NCBI RefSeq assembly: GCF_000213175.1 | Contig: NW_009799101.1 | Location: 4,636,394-4,696,471, forward strand | From: Neurospora tetrasperma FGSC 2508 | Lineage: Eukaryota > Ascomycota > Sordariomycetes > Sordariales > Sordariaceae | DNA length: 60,078 nucleotides | Direction of reading: 5' to 3' | Shown here: positions 32,983-43,605 of the stretch, piece after piece | Layout: each line of letters opens with the position of its first letter | Position numbering within the stretch: position 1 is the stretch's first letter | Position numbers and translations under genes: made by a program | Notes under the pieces: generated by a model | Told to the model about the DNA's origin: nothing | What the model saw: only the letters and a program-made list of their open reading frames with translations | Databases searched by the model: none

Positions 32983-34914
32983 CGCGAAGGCCGGATAACC
33001 GTGGGTTGCCGGGATTGTTGTTGTTGTTGTTGTTGTTGTTGTATAGTTGTAAAAGAATGTGTTATTGTGTTGTTGGTGTTTCGCTGTTGGGTATATGGTC
33101 GACAGTTATCTTCATGGTGGCAAACAAAGTAGTATGGTCGCCGGTATGACTGCCTCTGTGACGGTCGTTTCTGTCGCTATCATGTTCTCGTTGTCCCTGT
33201 CGTGGTGCTTGGTGATAGCATTCCTCTTGTTGTTCGGCGCCCGTGTGGTGGTAGTTGCAGCAGCAGTAGCAGTAGCAGTAGCAGTAGCAAGTCGGGTTGG
33301 CATTGCACCGGCAGCTCGAGACATGAGGTGATCAGCGGGAATATGTAGGGCTGCCGGACCGGAGATAACGAGCAGGCATAGGGGGCATGTACACATTTGT
33401 AGGGCGAGATCATGAAATGGGGACGGGCCAGGTGTAATATAACGACAGGCGAGATATTTTGGGAGGCTGAGGGGACGTCTACCGAGTTACCGAGATCACG
33501 GTCGGGATAAGCGAGCGGGAAGCCGGGAGCCAAAAATAGAGGAGACTGGAAGCGGAAATGTCCCCTGTCGATCCGGCCAATTTGCCTGATCAATAGTACG
33601 GGGAACGTCGGCATAGCAACACATCCTCCAGTTCTTGACCTGTGGGGGGTTCGTTGGCTGCTTCCATGGGTTGTGGAAAGTTCCATGTCGGTGTGGGGAG
33701 GTGGACGGTTGGAGTCGTCGATCGATCTTTTTGGAAGTTATTTGGGCAAATCACCGCGTCGACAACGATAGAAGGTTTAACCGAAAGAGGACGATGAGGT
33801 GATTTCTTGAGTGATACGATTCCTGCATTAGGATCATTACTCATCAAAGAGACATCTTACGATTCGTCAGAAATGAAGAGTGTCTGTCAAAGTCCAACGG
33901 CTCGCTTACATGAAAAAAGCAGATCCTCACAAGGCATTTTTCTTCAGTCAACAAGTCAACAACACGGCGATGGTTGGACGCCCACAACGCATTGACTCCT
34001 CTGAAACCCGTGTCAGACTATGAAGAGGACTTACAGAATATCTAACTTTACTCAGTCTAGTCCATATTGCTCTGGTGGTGTTACCAGTGTTTGGAGTCGG
34101 GTCCTGGACCTGGTGAGAGAACCAACTTTTTTTGTGGGAAGCGAGACCGATAAGGCAACTGAAGTCAGGGGAAAAACACAGTGCGATTCCAGACCCACCA
34201 TGCAATTTCGGCCACAGTACGCTAGAGAGATGGGCCTCTTGAAAGAACATGATTTCCGCAAATGGAATAGAATAGGTACTTAATCCATGGGTGCCATGGG
34301 GGGGGATACACATTGGGGAAAAGCCCGTACCCACCCTTGGTTACTACGGGGCGCAACAACAATGCGGACGACGACGACGACGACATCCACTTTGACTTGG
34401 GTGTCGATGTCGATTTGACATGGTGTCTACTGCTACGTGGGATCGAAGGGTGTTTGGACTTGTGAAGGCCGAGGTACGTAGTACTGTACTGTACTGTATG
34501 ATACTAGGAACGATGAACAATGCAGCACAGTGCGATACTACCTTGCCTAGTGTAATCTCCTTCCACTACTACGTACCTTACTTACCGTACATTGTACACT
34601 ACCATTTTACAACGGCACCCAGGAAAGAAACATAGGGGAAATAATAAAGACGTCCCGTTGAATGACAATGATGACACATGATGACGAAATCCTGTCCGCA
34701 AGCCATAATGGGTAGTTGAACCGGACTCGAACTCGCTTCAATTCATTCTCGTTCGTTTTTTTCTTTTTTCTTTTTTTTTTCTTTTTTCTTACTTCCCGTT
34801 CAGTACCGCAACCCAGCGCTATAACTACTACCATACCCTGTGCTACTACTACTACATAAATGCCGAAAAAGCCACGCAGCAGCAGATCCGAAAATACCAC
34901 CAATCCTTGCTACC
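32983..34914. other. Long intergenic region, simple repeats, no gene seen
   Basis: Contains (GTT)8-9 at about 33017-33042, (CAGTAG)n at about 33258-33290, (ACG)n at about 34365-34382, (GTACT)n near 34478 and a T-rich tract at 34757-34795. Open frames are short, and none resembles the neighbouring families. Confidence 0.5.
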
Positions 34915-35464
34915 TCACCCTACACCAACCGGCCCAAATAACCTTTTTCGTTGCTTCTTCCTCCCCTCGGTACACCTTATCCTTTCTGCAACCCCAACAA
35001 TAATACCTAATCCATCAAGCAACCTCCTCCTATTGAACATTTTCGGTAACGGTACCCCGTACTCCGAATCCCTCCGAAGGGTCAAATGCCGAGGCATCCG
35101 CGTCTTCCATCTCCCAAAGTTCATGCACCGTCGCCATCTGGCTCGGAAACCCTTCAAACTTCCAAGCGGGCGGGTTTCACCGAGGGGATTGCATTGTCGG
35201 ACTATGACGCAAAAGAGATTGGCCTGACTTTGGGTGTCGCTGGTGAAACTGCCCCTGAGGACACGGACGCTTTGAAGGCCCAGAGTAGGTATGTGACCTG
35301 TTGATAGCTTGCGCTTGGTCGGAGGATTGACCGGCGGCACTTCGGGCACGCACGCTGGCTTGGTAGCCACTTCCGACCAGACTGACTTGACCTGTGGGAA
35401 GTGGGTGATGGAGAGTCTCGTCGGCTTCACCGTCCTTACTGTCGATGACACCAATCGGGACCAC
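34915..35464 (-). pseudogene. Relic of the WSQVA-repeat gene
   Basis: On the minus strand QVKSVWSEVATKPACVPEVP resembles the repeated TLSWSQVATRSVVPVVP segments of the intact gene immediately upstream (35531-36673), but in a different frame and with no clear start. A plausible acceptor (TTCCCACAG) lies just before it, so it could also be an extra 3' exon of that gene. I favour a degenerate duplicate. Confidence 0.3.
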
Positions 35465-35530
35465 AGGCTCTAGCGACGCAGGGTCGGTTTGATTCGAGAC
35501 TTGACTGGCACCTTAAAGGTGATCGGTCCT

Positions 35531-36673
35531 TCAGCGCTTGATCGGAACTTTGGGCGCGACCGATTTGGCTGCCACTTGCGACCACGAGAGTGTCTTGGTC
35601 GGAGTTGGGGCCGATTTCTCGATCTCGATTGATTTGGAGCCCTGCCGACGGAGGGTCGAGTCGACGGGAGGCTTTGGCAGCTTGGGTGTCGCGGGTGACA
35701 CTGCCTTCGGAGATACCTGGGTTGCCGGACGCTGGGCTTGAGGCTGGGCCTTCTTCTCCTTCTTGAGCGTGACGGGTGCCTTGGCCGCCGGGACCTCGGG
35801 AACGGCCGGCTTGGTCACGGGTGGCGTAACCGATACTCTTGTGAAGGATGACTTAACCGGCAATTTGGGTACGGCTGGCACGACTGACACGGCTGGCACG
35901 ACTGGCACGACTGACCTGGTAGCCACCTGTGACCACGAGAGTGTCTTGGCCTGAACGGGCGCAGGGACAACCGCCAGGGGACCCAGTCGCTGGTGTGGGA
36001 TCGGCTCGACCCTGGGCAACCTGAGCTTCAGTAGCAAGAGCTCGCCGTTCTCGTCGATCGACTCCAGTCCATGCTGTGGGTGGAATCGGTGGCCGCCGAT
36101 GATGCGACGCTTTGTGCCCTTGGATAGGGCCTTGGTGTCCTGGTAGACCTGGAAGTCCTTGGGCAAGGGGGTGTAGGTGTACACCCGCTGCTTCTTGTGC
36201 TTCCACTCCGTCCTTGCCTTCATTACCTCCCTGGTATTCCAGCTCACGGGTTTCTCGAAGGAGCCGCAGATTGAAAAGGAAGGAGACTATTTGCCGTGTC
36301 GAAGTTAGTTGACTGCTACGGAGGTCCTTGACAACAGGATGCCCACTGACCTTGGCAGGTGAATCCCTGATGCTGACATTATTCTTGCCCTTTTTCTTGC
36401 CCTTCTTTCCCTTCTTTTTCACGACAACCGACCAGGGAATCTCGTCGGAATCTGTCGAAGACGACGTCGGAAAGGGCAACGCGGCCTGCTTGGGGGAACT
36501 GGGGAGGGTGAATGTCTGTTTCTCTCGGCGTTAGTTCCCCTTTACTGCTGACAAACGACGAGGGGTCTGGGATGCTCGCTGACCTCGCCGGACAATATCT
36601 CGAGTTCAAGGTGGGCTTCCTGCAGGACGGCAGCCCAGCGGGCGCTCGGTTGTGATTTCTCGGGAGGCGACAT
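35531..36673 (-). CDS. Hypothetical protein G with WSQVA repeats (three exons)
   Basis: Proposed exons on the minus strand 36673-36584, 36515-36351 and 36286-35531 give 336 residues, all joins in phase 0. Introns are 68 and 64 nt with donors GTCAGC and GTCAGT, and branch sites GGAACTAAC and CAACTAAC. Exon 1 reads MSPPEKSQPSARWAAVLQEA; exon 2 ends in a very basic KKKGKKGKKKGKNN stretch; exon 3 begins SPSFSICGSFEKPVSWNTRE and contains a compact region (RRIIGGHRFHPQHGLESIDE) that may fold. The rest is Val/Pro/Ala-rich with two copies of TLSWSQVA(T/A)(R/K)SV, one mid-protein and one at the C-terminus. The short Trp motif is similar to KSFWSEIS in genes A and B. Unknown function, probably soluble. 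A tandem CGGCTGGCAC-type repeat sits in its Val/Pro coding region at 35874-35920. Confidence 0.6.
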
Positions 36674-38254
36674 CGTTGGCGATGATGGTTTTTTGAGGTA
36701 GAGAGATGGTTTGATGCGTTGGAAAAAGAAGGGTCGGTTCCAATGTTCCAGAGGAAGGTAAGTTGTGGTTGAGAAATGGATGAAGGAGGACATGGAAGTT
36801 CGAGTCGAGGTTCCGACTTTAAATCGTCGTCGCCAGATCTATCTTGTCAGGTTAGCTGTCGCCTGCCGGTGAATGGAATAAACGGATTAAATTCCAGGTC
36901 GCATATTTGGTCAGCACAGGAAAGCGCAGGATCAAGGTTCTGTTTTCGCCTTCTCCGCTTAAACACCGAACAGTATTACTTTTCGCGAGTCAGAGGGCCC
37001 AGCTCGTAGGTAGGTAGTTGTTTCCGATCTCAGCATGGAAGTATGACAGCGGCATGGACTTCAACACCGAAGGGCGTCGTAGGAAGTCCGTCTAATGAAA
37101 ATTTGCGGAAGTGGATGCAGGTGGAAAGATGCAATGAATGCTTTCCAAAGCGGATAGGGGAAAATCTAGCAGGTGCATCTCAACGCACGCAGGTTCCGGT
37201 GATCTAACCAACTGGACGTGCCTATATGTCGACGCATGTAGTGTAGAGATATCTAGGTAGGTACATATCTGCATGCTGGAGTCGGGCATATGCCTGATGA
37301 TAAAAGAAACTTTTCTCCATCTTCCGGCCTGGATTTCTCAAGGTTCTACTGTGAGTGCCTCAGAAAGAAAAAATGTCTGCGTCGTTTGGGAACTCGGATG
37401 TGCACGAGGGTATACCATCACCTTCACATATTATGTTGTCCATGGTTTTTGCTCCAATGTCTGTTTTCTTCTAGAGATCTCTTGATGTGTCTCCTATCAT
37501 GATCTTCTTTCCATTTTCTATTCCCGGAAATACCATCCCAGCTGAAATGCTTCCTTTTTGTCCCCACCTCCCATAACTCCCGTCAGCAGCTGGTAACTTC
37601 TGCTCCTACCAACCCTCTACCAACCCCGTAGGCGTCACCATCGTCTTCTTTCTCGGGCACTATACGGCTCTTCCCAAGCCATGAACAGGAACCGTGGGCT
37701 TAGACAACATTCCGCACCAGGGTGTTTGGAAGTAGTCGCCCTAAACCCCAGCCACCGTGCACCCAGAGGTAGTTTCAATCATCCGGCAATATATCCTCAT
37801 GTATATGGTCCAGCTGATAGAACTCGTAGCCAACGATACCTCTAGTACAGCACTTTTTTGTTCAAAAACCTTCAGCAGGTCCTGTAGGGGCAAAAGTTCC
37901 TCGTGGGCGTCTGAATGTCTTTTTCCAAGGTTATGGTTTGGTATTGGGGTCAAGCCTGCGGTTGTGTTTGTAATTGCGCTTGATCTCGATGATAAACCCC
38001 CGTTTTTGTTGGGCCTTGATGGCTATGGGCACGAGCGACGAGCGAGTTGCGTAAAGAGAGGGAGCACATCCGACAATGTCTGGAGGGCTTGTTGAGGGTG
38101 TCTTGCTTTTGTGTATGTGGTTGCCTGCGACGAGGTGGCTTCTGGGCACTGCTGCAATCAAAATGAGGGGATGCAGGTACCAAATCCAGCCCAGGTACTT
38201 CGGCGTTTCACTCTTTGAGCTTTAGCCCGTTGTGGCGCGTTCCTCGGCGTCCAC
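36674..38254. other. Intergenic region with one shared promoter element
   Basis: The promoter element of gene G lies at 36848-36872. The remaining 1.4 kb holds only short, biased open frames (for example 37757-38095) without recognisable content. Confidence 0.5.
36848..36872 (-). promoter_or_regulatory. Shared promoter module, gene G
   Basis: AGGTTAGCTGTCGCC on the plus strand matches the core AGGTTGACTGTCACC at 12 of 15 positions and is followed by CGGTGA, as in gene C. It lies about 175 bp upstream of the ATG at 36673. Confidence 0.4.
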
Positions 38255-38574
38255 CTAACTCGTCTGTTATTGTTGTTAGAAGCTTCTTAATAGGAGGCAA
38301 TAGTGGAGGAAACTTCGAGGATGAAACTCACAATGTCCTCAGCACGCGCCTTCTCCAAGGCCTTTCGATGTTCCACGCAACGATGGCAGAAGCCGAACTC
38401 AATCCTCTTTTTGTCCTTCTTTGGTCTTGGACAAGTAATGATCCGGTTAAGATGGGCAGGCTTGATGAACCCAAACTTGCGTTTGAACTTTTTTTGGGCA
38501 CCGACCCTGCAGAGCCACTCTTGGGATGTGCTATGGCCACAAATTGTGAAGGTTTTGTGGATGTAAAAGCACAT
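38255..38574 (-). CDS. Short MC..CGH-family protein H
   Basis: From ATG 38574, MCFYIHKTFTICGHSTSQEW then WLCR, ITCPRPKKDK and FGFCHRCVEH reproduce the family pattern of paired Cys and CGH. A GTGAGT donor at 38331 and a TAACAG acceptor (branch TTCTAAC) would give exons 38574-38332 and 38263-38255, an 83-residue protein ending ...RAEDITS; without splicing the frame runs to 38287 (95 residues). It is just the Cys-rich module, without the C-terminal PPIP half of genes C and D. Likely a small zinc-binding protein; function unknown. Confidence 0.55.
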
Positions 38575-39155
38575 CTCGAAGAAAATCGTAGTTAGAGATG
38601 GGCCACTTGAATCCTTACTGAATACTGATGGGTGGAATATGTGCTGGTTGCAGGCCGTCGGCTAGAAGCACTGCTTCAAGTCAACGATATTCGTTTTGAT
38701 AGTCGGATGTACTGGATTTATAGCAGGAGGATTGAAGTCAGGCCACAGGATATTGCACCTTGGTGCCCCGCGCCATACTCCCATCCCGATCGAAGGCTGA
38801 CCTTTACCAGCGAGTGAATTGTCTTGAGCCTCTGTATATGATTGCAAACGCATTGTTGCCAGTTTGACCGCTCCTCTTACGCCCGTTGCCGCCGTTAGTG
38901 TTCCGATGTTGACGAACCTTGAGCATCGCCGTCACTTCAGATGATACACCGGCGGCATGTTGAGTCGTTGACCCACGATAGGCGGGCGATCAACTGCTAA
39001 ACTGAAAGACCTGAGCATGCTGCTGCTGTTCGTGGAGCAATTAGTCAAGAACTCGGCAAGATCTTGAACACCAGGAGACCTACTGGGGGCTTTTGACAAG
39101 CACGGCGTATATATGATTCCAGAATCCAGAGCAACGAGACCTGCAGTGCTTCATC
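38575..39155. other. Intergenic region, no gene seen
   Basis: Promoter of gene H and 3' flank of gene I. No coding signal. Confidence 0.55.
38793..38817 (-). promoter_or_regulatory. Shared promoter module, gene H (weaker)
   Basis: AGGCTGACCTTTACC on the plus strand matches the core at 11 of 15 positions and is followed by GAGTGA. It lies about 220 bp upstream of the ATG at 38574, the same distance as in the other genes. Confidence 0.3.
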
Positions 39156-39506
39156 TCACATCCACCCCCTCCTGCCTCCTCCCAAACAACCCCACACATT
39201 CCCAACATCTTCCGTCTCTTGAGTGCCCTCCCACTGCCTCTCTTCATACGTCAACCAAAAGTTGATTTTGACATCCCTTCCCTCCATTCTCCCCAGGCAT
39301 AACGAGCAATAGCCAAACTCGATGCGGTCGACAATCTTCAGGTTCCAATTACAAGCCCCGGGAGTGCGGAAACAGGCCACGATGTCCTTGGGAGCTTCGG
39401 GAACGGTGATGGTTTCGATCCAGGGGCCTGAGGCAAAAACGCAGGGCTCACGGCGGCGGGTGTGGTGGGTGCAGATTGTGTGGAGGGTCATTATTATTGT
39501 GCACAT
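39156..39506 (-). CDS. Short MC..CTH-family protein I
   Basis: From ATG 39506 a 116-residue protein starts MCTIIMTLHTICTHHTRRRE, continues with PCVFASG, IVACFRTPGACNW, and ends its module with IEFGYCSLCLGRMEG, parallel to IEFGFCHRCVEH in gene H. The usual CGH is CTH here. The C-terminus is Gly-rich. Upstream in-frame residues were left out because all relatives start MC. Part of the same Cys-rich family; unknown function. Confidence 0.55.
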   Translation of the reverse strand: MCTIIMTLHTICTHHTRRREPCVFASGPWIETITVPEAPKDIVACFRTPGACNWNLKIVDRIEFGYCSLCLGRMEGRDVKINFWLTYEERQWEGTQETEDVGNVWGCLGGGRRGWM

Positions 39507-40482
39507 TTTGGTGGTGAGTGGGTTGAATGAGGAGGAAAGGAGATGTAGATAGTGTATATCCATGGGCTTTTAAATATTGCGGCCTGAAGAACATTGGTGA
39601 GTCTACTGACCACGTCAGTCGGAGTCACAAATGTATTGGACCGGGAAATCGTCATGGAGGTTTCCCTCAAGTTCAAGATGGAGGAGATTGAATAAGGAAA
39701 GCATGTCGCGCGCTTAGTTGATTCGGATGGCAAATCGCAAATGTAGATGTAACGGAGAGGAAGGTGATGTGTCAACGAAGATTGAGCCAGAGAAATCATC
39801 CATCTCTCTGATCATGTCAGCCATCGTCGTCGCCCAGGTGGACGCACGGGAGGAGGTACGTGGGGTCCTTGAGCAGGATGTCGTAGAATAAGATGCGATA
39901 CTATCAGCAGTAGGGCGTTTTTCGGCGAGCATCTGTTAGTGGAGTAACAGTATGCCGAAGCAAGCGATCACATTAAATCACAAACAACACAACCACGGGC
40001 TTAACACTGAAGAACTCATCCGTAAACTCATTATCTGTAGGTTTCGAACCTTTCCTCTTTCTCATCCAGATTTCACCCAAGTTCCCGCCAACTTCGGTCG
40101 CGCATCGTTGCCGGACTGTGCCGCCTACAATTCTTTCCTTTTCGGTTCCCTTCATCATCACCGGCAGGCATTCCTGCATCTCATTCTTTCCGCCCATTGT
40201 ACTTTACACAACTTTACACTCTTCCGCTTCCAATTCTCCTTGTCTTTTTCCCTCTCTCCATCTCCAAATTGCTGACATTTGCCCATTCTCAGACAAACCA
40301 ATCCTTCCAACGCAGCTGTCCACGACTCGCGCGACCGACTTCTTGGCCGGCACCCGACGACCGAAACGTCGAACCACGACTCCCAAGACCACAACCGACC
40401 GGTGGTCCACACTGCCGATTCCTGCTCTTCTCCAGCTCTGCATCCACCGCCGCGCAATCGTCCCCCATTCCTCGATCGTTTC
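39507..40482. other. Intergenic region including a duplicated block
   Basis: Contains the block at 39915-39970 that recurs at 43.2 and 46.6 kb, and CT-rich sequence at 40120-40260 resembling the flank of gene B near 43.44-43.55 kb (shared CCGGCAGGCAT...TGCATCTCA). No gene is supported. Confidence 0.5.
39915..39970. repeat. Duplicated block, copy 1 of 3
   Basis: Begins GCGTTTTTCGGCGAGC and contains GTTAGTGGAGTAACAGT. Homologous blocks occur at 43224-43280 and 46588-46630, each in the 3' flank of a minus-strand gene of the tandem array. Confidence 0.55.
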
Positions 40483-42511
40483 CTACCGGTCACGACACTT
40501 TCCATCGTCAACATGCGCTACCATGCTGCAGCGATCAAGATCGTCGTGGTGAGACCAGAGACAATCGTCGCAGCCGCAATCCGGCGAGCAAGAAGCCAAA
40601 TCTGATGAACAGAGCGTCAGCACGTCGTGCCACAACTGCGCTTGAAGTGCGGGAGTGTCTTCGGCTTGCACCGAGTCGTTGCTTTGGAGGATGGAAGTCT
40701 TGGAGCCGGAAGCATAAGCGTTGTTGTCGCTACTGTCGCTAGGATGGCTTTTCGCTGTGTGAAATGACGAGGTGCTGGCTGAGCCCGTGCCGCTCACGGG
40801 GGAGCCAGCATCAGCGCCAGGCCCGGAAGCACTGATACCGATGACAGCACGAAGCGGGACATATCGGCTTGGCTGGGTCTTCGTAACGTGGTAGGATGCA
40901 GTGGAAGACACCGGTATTTTGGACTTGTATCGATCACGACCAACGGAACCACCTTCGGGGCGCGAGACGGGGATCCTGGAGATGCTGTTTTGGGCTCTGT
41001 CGATTGCGGGTCCATTGACCGTATACCTTGCCAAGTCCGCCACCTTGGAAGTCTTGCATAGGTCCACACGGCCAGAAATAGCAGAGGGACCACAAGGAGG
41101 CTTCACATCCTCTTCACCGTCAATAATAGCGCCACAGCTGCTACTGGTACTGATCTCACTCCAAAAGCTCTTGACGGCGTGGAAGGAAGAGCTCGACGCT
41201 GAGCTCGCGATCGGCAGCTTGGAGACATGGGTCTTGGATGGAGGAGTGGAAGCACGATCAACGGCAGAAGTCGCGTCACTTGGACCCGGATCTGACTTGA
41301 TGGGAGAGGAAGTCTTGGATGAAGAAGAATGGCGATTCTTGTTACTGCCACTGCTGATGTCACTCCAGAAACTTTTCGCGGACTGGAATGAAGAGGTTGA
41401 GGAGGATGATGGAAGCGATGGTTCGCTATTCTCGGCCACGACCACGGCGGAAGTGGGCCTGGCTTCGGGAAGATGGGGAGGGACGGTGCCCCGACGTCTA
41501 GGCTTTTCCTTCAAGTATGAGAAGGAGGTTGGTTGACATAGGGAGGGTTGCTCTTGGGTGATCAGGGTAACAGGGCGCTGCTCAGGACGGCGGCTATCGG
41601 GGCTGAGGGTGATAACCTCGGGTTGGCCTTCAAAGGAGAAACTCCTAGCTGGTGGCTTGGCCTTGTACCTGGAAGTCAGCGTGGTCAATTCTCCCCAGGG
41701 ATCGGTGATATCTTACCTGGATTGCCGGAGCGGAACTAGAAGAGGGAATGGTCTTTGGCGATTGGCGTGTTGACGTATTGGTGGGCGAAATTCGCAGCGG
41801 AGCCGGCATTGCCTGAGGAATGAGGGGACTCAGGGGCCGTTGAAGAGACTGGGCATCTTGAGGCGCCAATACCAACTCGATGGTGAAGCTCGGAGTTGGA
41901 CGACGGTCGAAACGGGACGGCTTGGAGGTTTTCACGCCTGCACCGCGGCGCTTGGGTCGTGGGATGCTTGAAGGCCTGTACCGGCGGATGGTACAAGACC
42001 GGTTTTCCCCTAGAGTTTCGTTCCCATCGTTCTTCGGTTTCTCAGAGTCCCTCCTATTTCTCTCCGATCTTATCCTTTCCGGAGTTGGTTGTTCAAGCGG
42101 ATCTGCCCATCGTACCGTCTTCTTCGTTATGCGCCGCGCCGAAGCACGAGGATGTGGTGTTGTCGCCCGGGTCCGGGGAGGGGGAGGGGATCTGATCCTC
42201 CTTCTCAAGTCGTCGATTAAGGGGCTGTCGCCCTTTGGGTAGGCTTCGGCGACATCATCTTGGCGGCGGTGCTCGACCTGGTGCGGAGTCGGACGTCTGT
42301 ACCGAGATCCGGGGTATGCATGTGACCCTTCCGTCGTGCCGTCTCTTTTCTTCGAGGTGTTCGACTGAGGCAGGGGTTGACCTTCCCGACGTGCGGTTCG
42401 CAGTTCGTGGAAGCGATCTGGCTTCTTGTCCGAGGTGTCTGATCGGTGCAGGGGCTGAACACCCTCCTTGCGCGCTGTGCGCAGCTCGTCAAAGTGATTG
42501 AAGGTAGACAT
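40483..42511 (-). CDS. Ser-rich tandem-array protein A (657 residues)
   Basis: Exons 42511-41717 and 41661-40483 on the minus strand, joined in phase 0. The acceptor ACAAG was chosen over CCAG because it aligns the product with gene B (AKPPARSFSFEGQPEVI against SKTAARDFSFDHRPEVI). The N-terminus has two DR(F)HELRTAR(K/R)EG-type repeats. Shared blocks with B include RRPTPHQVEH, TPHPRASA, KTVRWADPLEQPTPE, SSIPRPKR, and RPLSPLIPQAMPAPL. Exon 2 is Ser-rich with four copies of an SFHxxKSFW-like motif (SSFQSAKSFWSDIS, SSFHAVKSFWSEIS, ASYHVTKTQPS, SSFHTAKSHPS). The C-terminus is Cys-rich: CSPDCGCDDCLW. No membrane segment or known domain. Likely intracellular; function unknown. Confidence 0.7.
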
Positions 42512-42649
42512 CTAGTAGTTCTTAGCATCTCGTGGACTTTATACTATCTCGATGCTGAGAAGGAGGCTACCTTGTTATGGTGTAATAATGTTGCGATGTT
42601 GTGGTCGTGGTTGAGCAAGGTGCGTTCGATCATTTGTCGGATTGCGATG

Positions 42650-42750
42650 ACGATGATGCAAGAAGAGAACAATCACCGTCCCTCACACCTACGAATCGAT
42701 GGGATATATCCCATGGCCAAGGTTGACTGTCACCACCGTTGACCATGGTC
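42650..42750 (-). promoter_or_regulatory. Conserved promoter block, gene A
   Basis: About 100 bp aligned with 45800-45900 upstream of gene B: ATGCAAGAAGAGAAC, the near-palindrome GATGGGATATATCCCATGG, then AAGGTTGACTGTCACC. It lies 140-240 bp upstream of the ATG at 42511. Confidence 0.6.
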
Positions 42751-43223
42751 GCCTCCTCTGAACAACGTTCGTCTCCATGGCGACTGGTGGTTTTGTTTGC
42801 CTAAAATGGTGAACAGCTGTGAACAGCAACACGGTTCATGAACATCAGAATTCGCGAATAACAGTGACCGTTGACTCCCACCACTGTTCAAGGACAGGCA
42901 GTATCGCAAACATGAGGGGGTTACTAGTATCTATGAGTGGTAAAAGAACAGGAAAGATCAGAACGATGATCAAAAAGTGTTCAATAAACCTGTTATACAG
43001 TCGCGAAGGGAATAGGCACGGGAGGAGACACTCGTTGAGAAAAAGACTTCGGCTTAACTTGTGACGGATATATAAAATACAGATGTCCTGTTCGATTCAT
43101 ATATCCCAGCTCCGAGTCCATTGATGCTCGTCTCCTATTTCCGGGCAGTGAAAATGGTTGTCGCGACGGCATGGATGGTTGGACAACTAAAGTGAGTAAG
43201 ATGTATACCTATCTTAAGTGCTG

Positions 43224-43280
43224 CCTTTTTCGGTGGCTTCCTGTTAGTGAGGTAACAGTCTGTCAAAGGCACGCGATTGG
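43224..43280. repeat. Duplicated block, copy 2 of 3
   Basis: GCCTTTTTCGGTGGC...GTTAGTGAGGTAACAGT, matching the copies at 39.9 and 46.6 kb. Just upstream GTGAAAATGGTTGTCGC matches GTGAAAATGAGCGTCGC before copy 3. Confidence 0.55.
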
Positions 43281-43605
43281 AGTACCTATTAACGGGACCG
43301 ACATCATCACTGTCATCACTAGGTACGCACATCAGAGCACAATCAACAAGTTAAACGCAATAAAGAGGAGGATAACCCAAGTTTCATCATTTGTACCTGC
43401 ATCGAGGACTATAAATCTCTCCTTCCGTCCTGAAGACGGCTTCCTCTGTTCACATAGCCGGGTCTGGTTAGGTTACCCTCATTTCCGGCAGGCATGCTGT
43501 GCATCTCACCTCTCCTTCCGGCTCCCATGACCTGCATAGTTCCTCCTTCTGTTTTCCTTCCTTTCTCTATCATTTATTTCTTGCCCAAGTCTCTTCCGAT
43601 TCCAT

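Larger units (their letters stand above)
42512..43605. other. Intergenic region between tandem paralogues A and B
   Basis: Holds the conserved promoter of gene A (42650-42750), a CTGTT/GGTTCATGAACAT site near 42830 that recurs near 45949 upstream of B, and the duplicated block at 43224. No gene seen. Confidence 0.55.

Noticed and set aside
35853-36479. 208-residue minus-strand frame across exons 2 and 3 of gene G
   Set aside because: Reads through the proposed intron and leaves the frame that encodes the WSQVA repeats.
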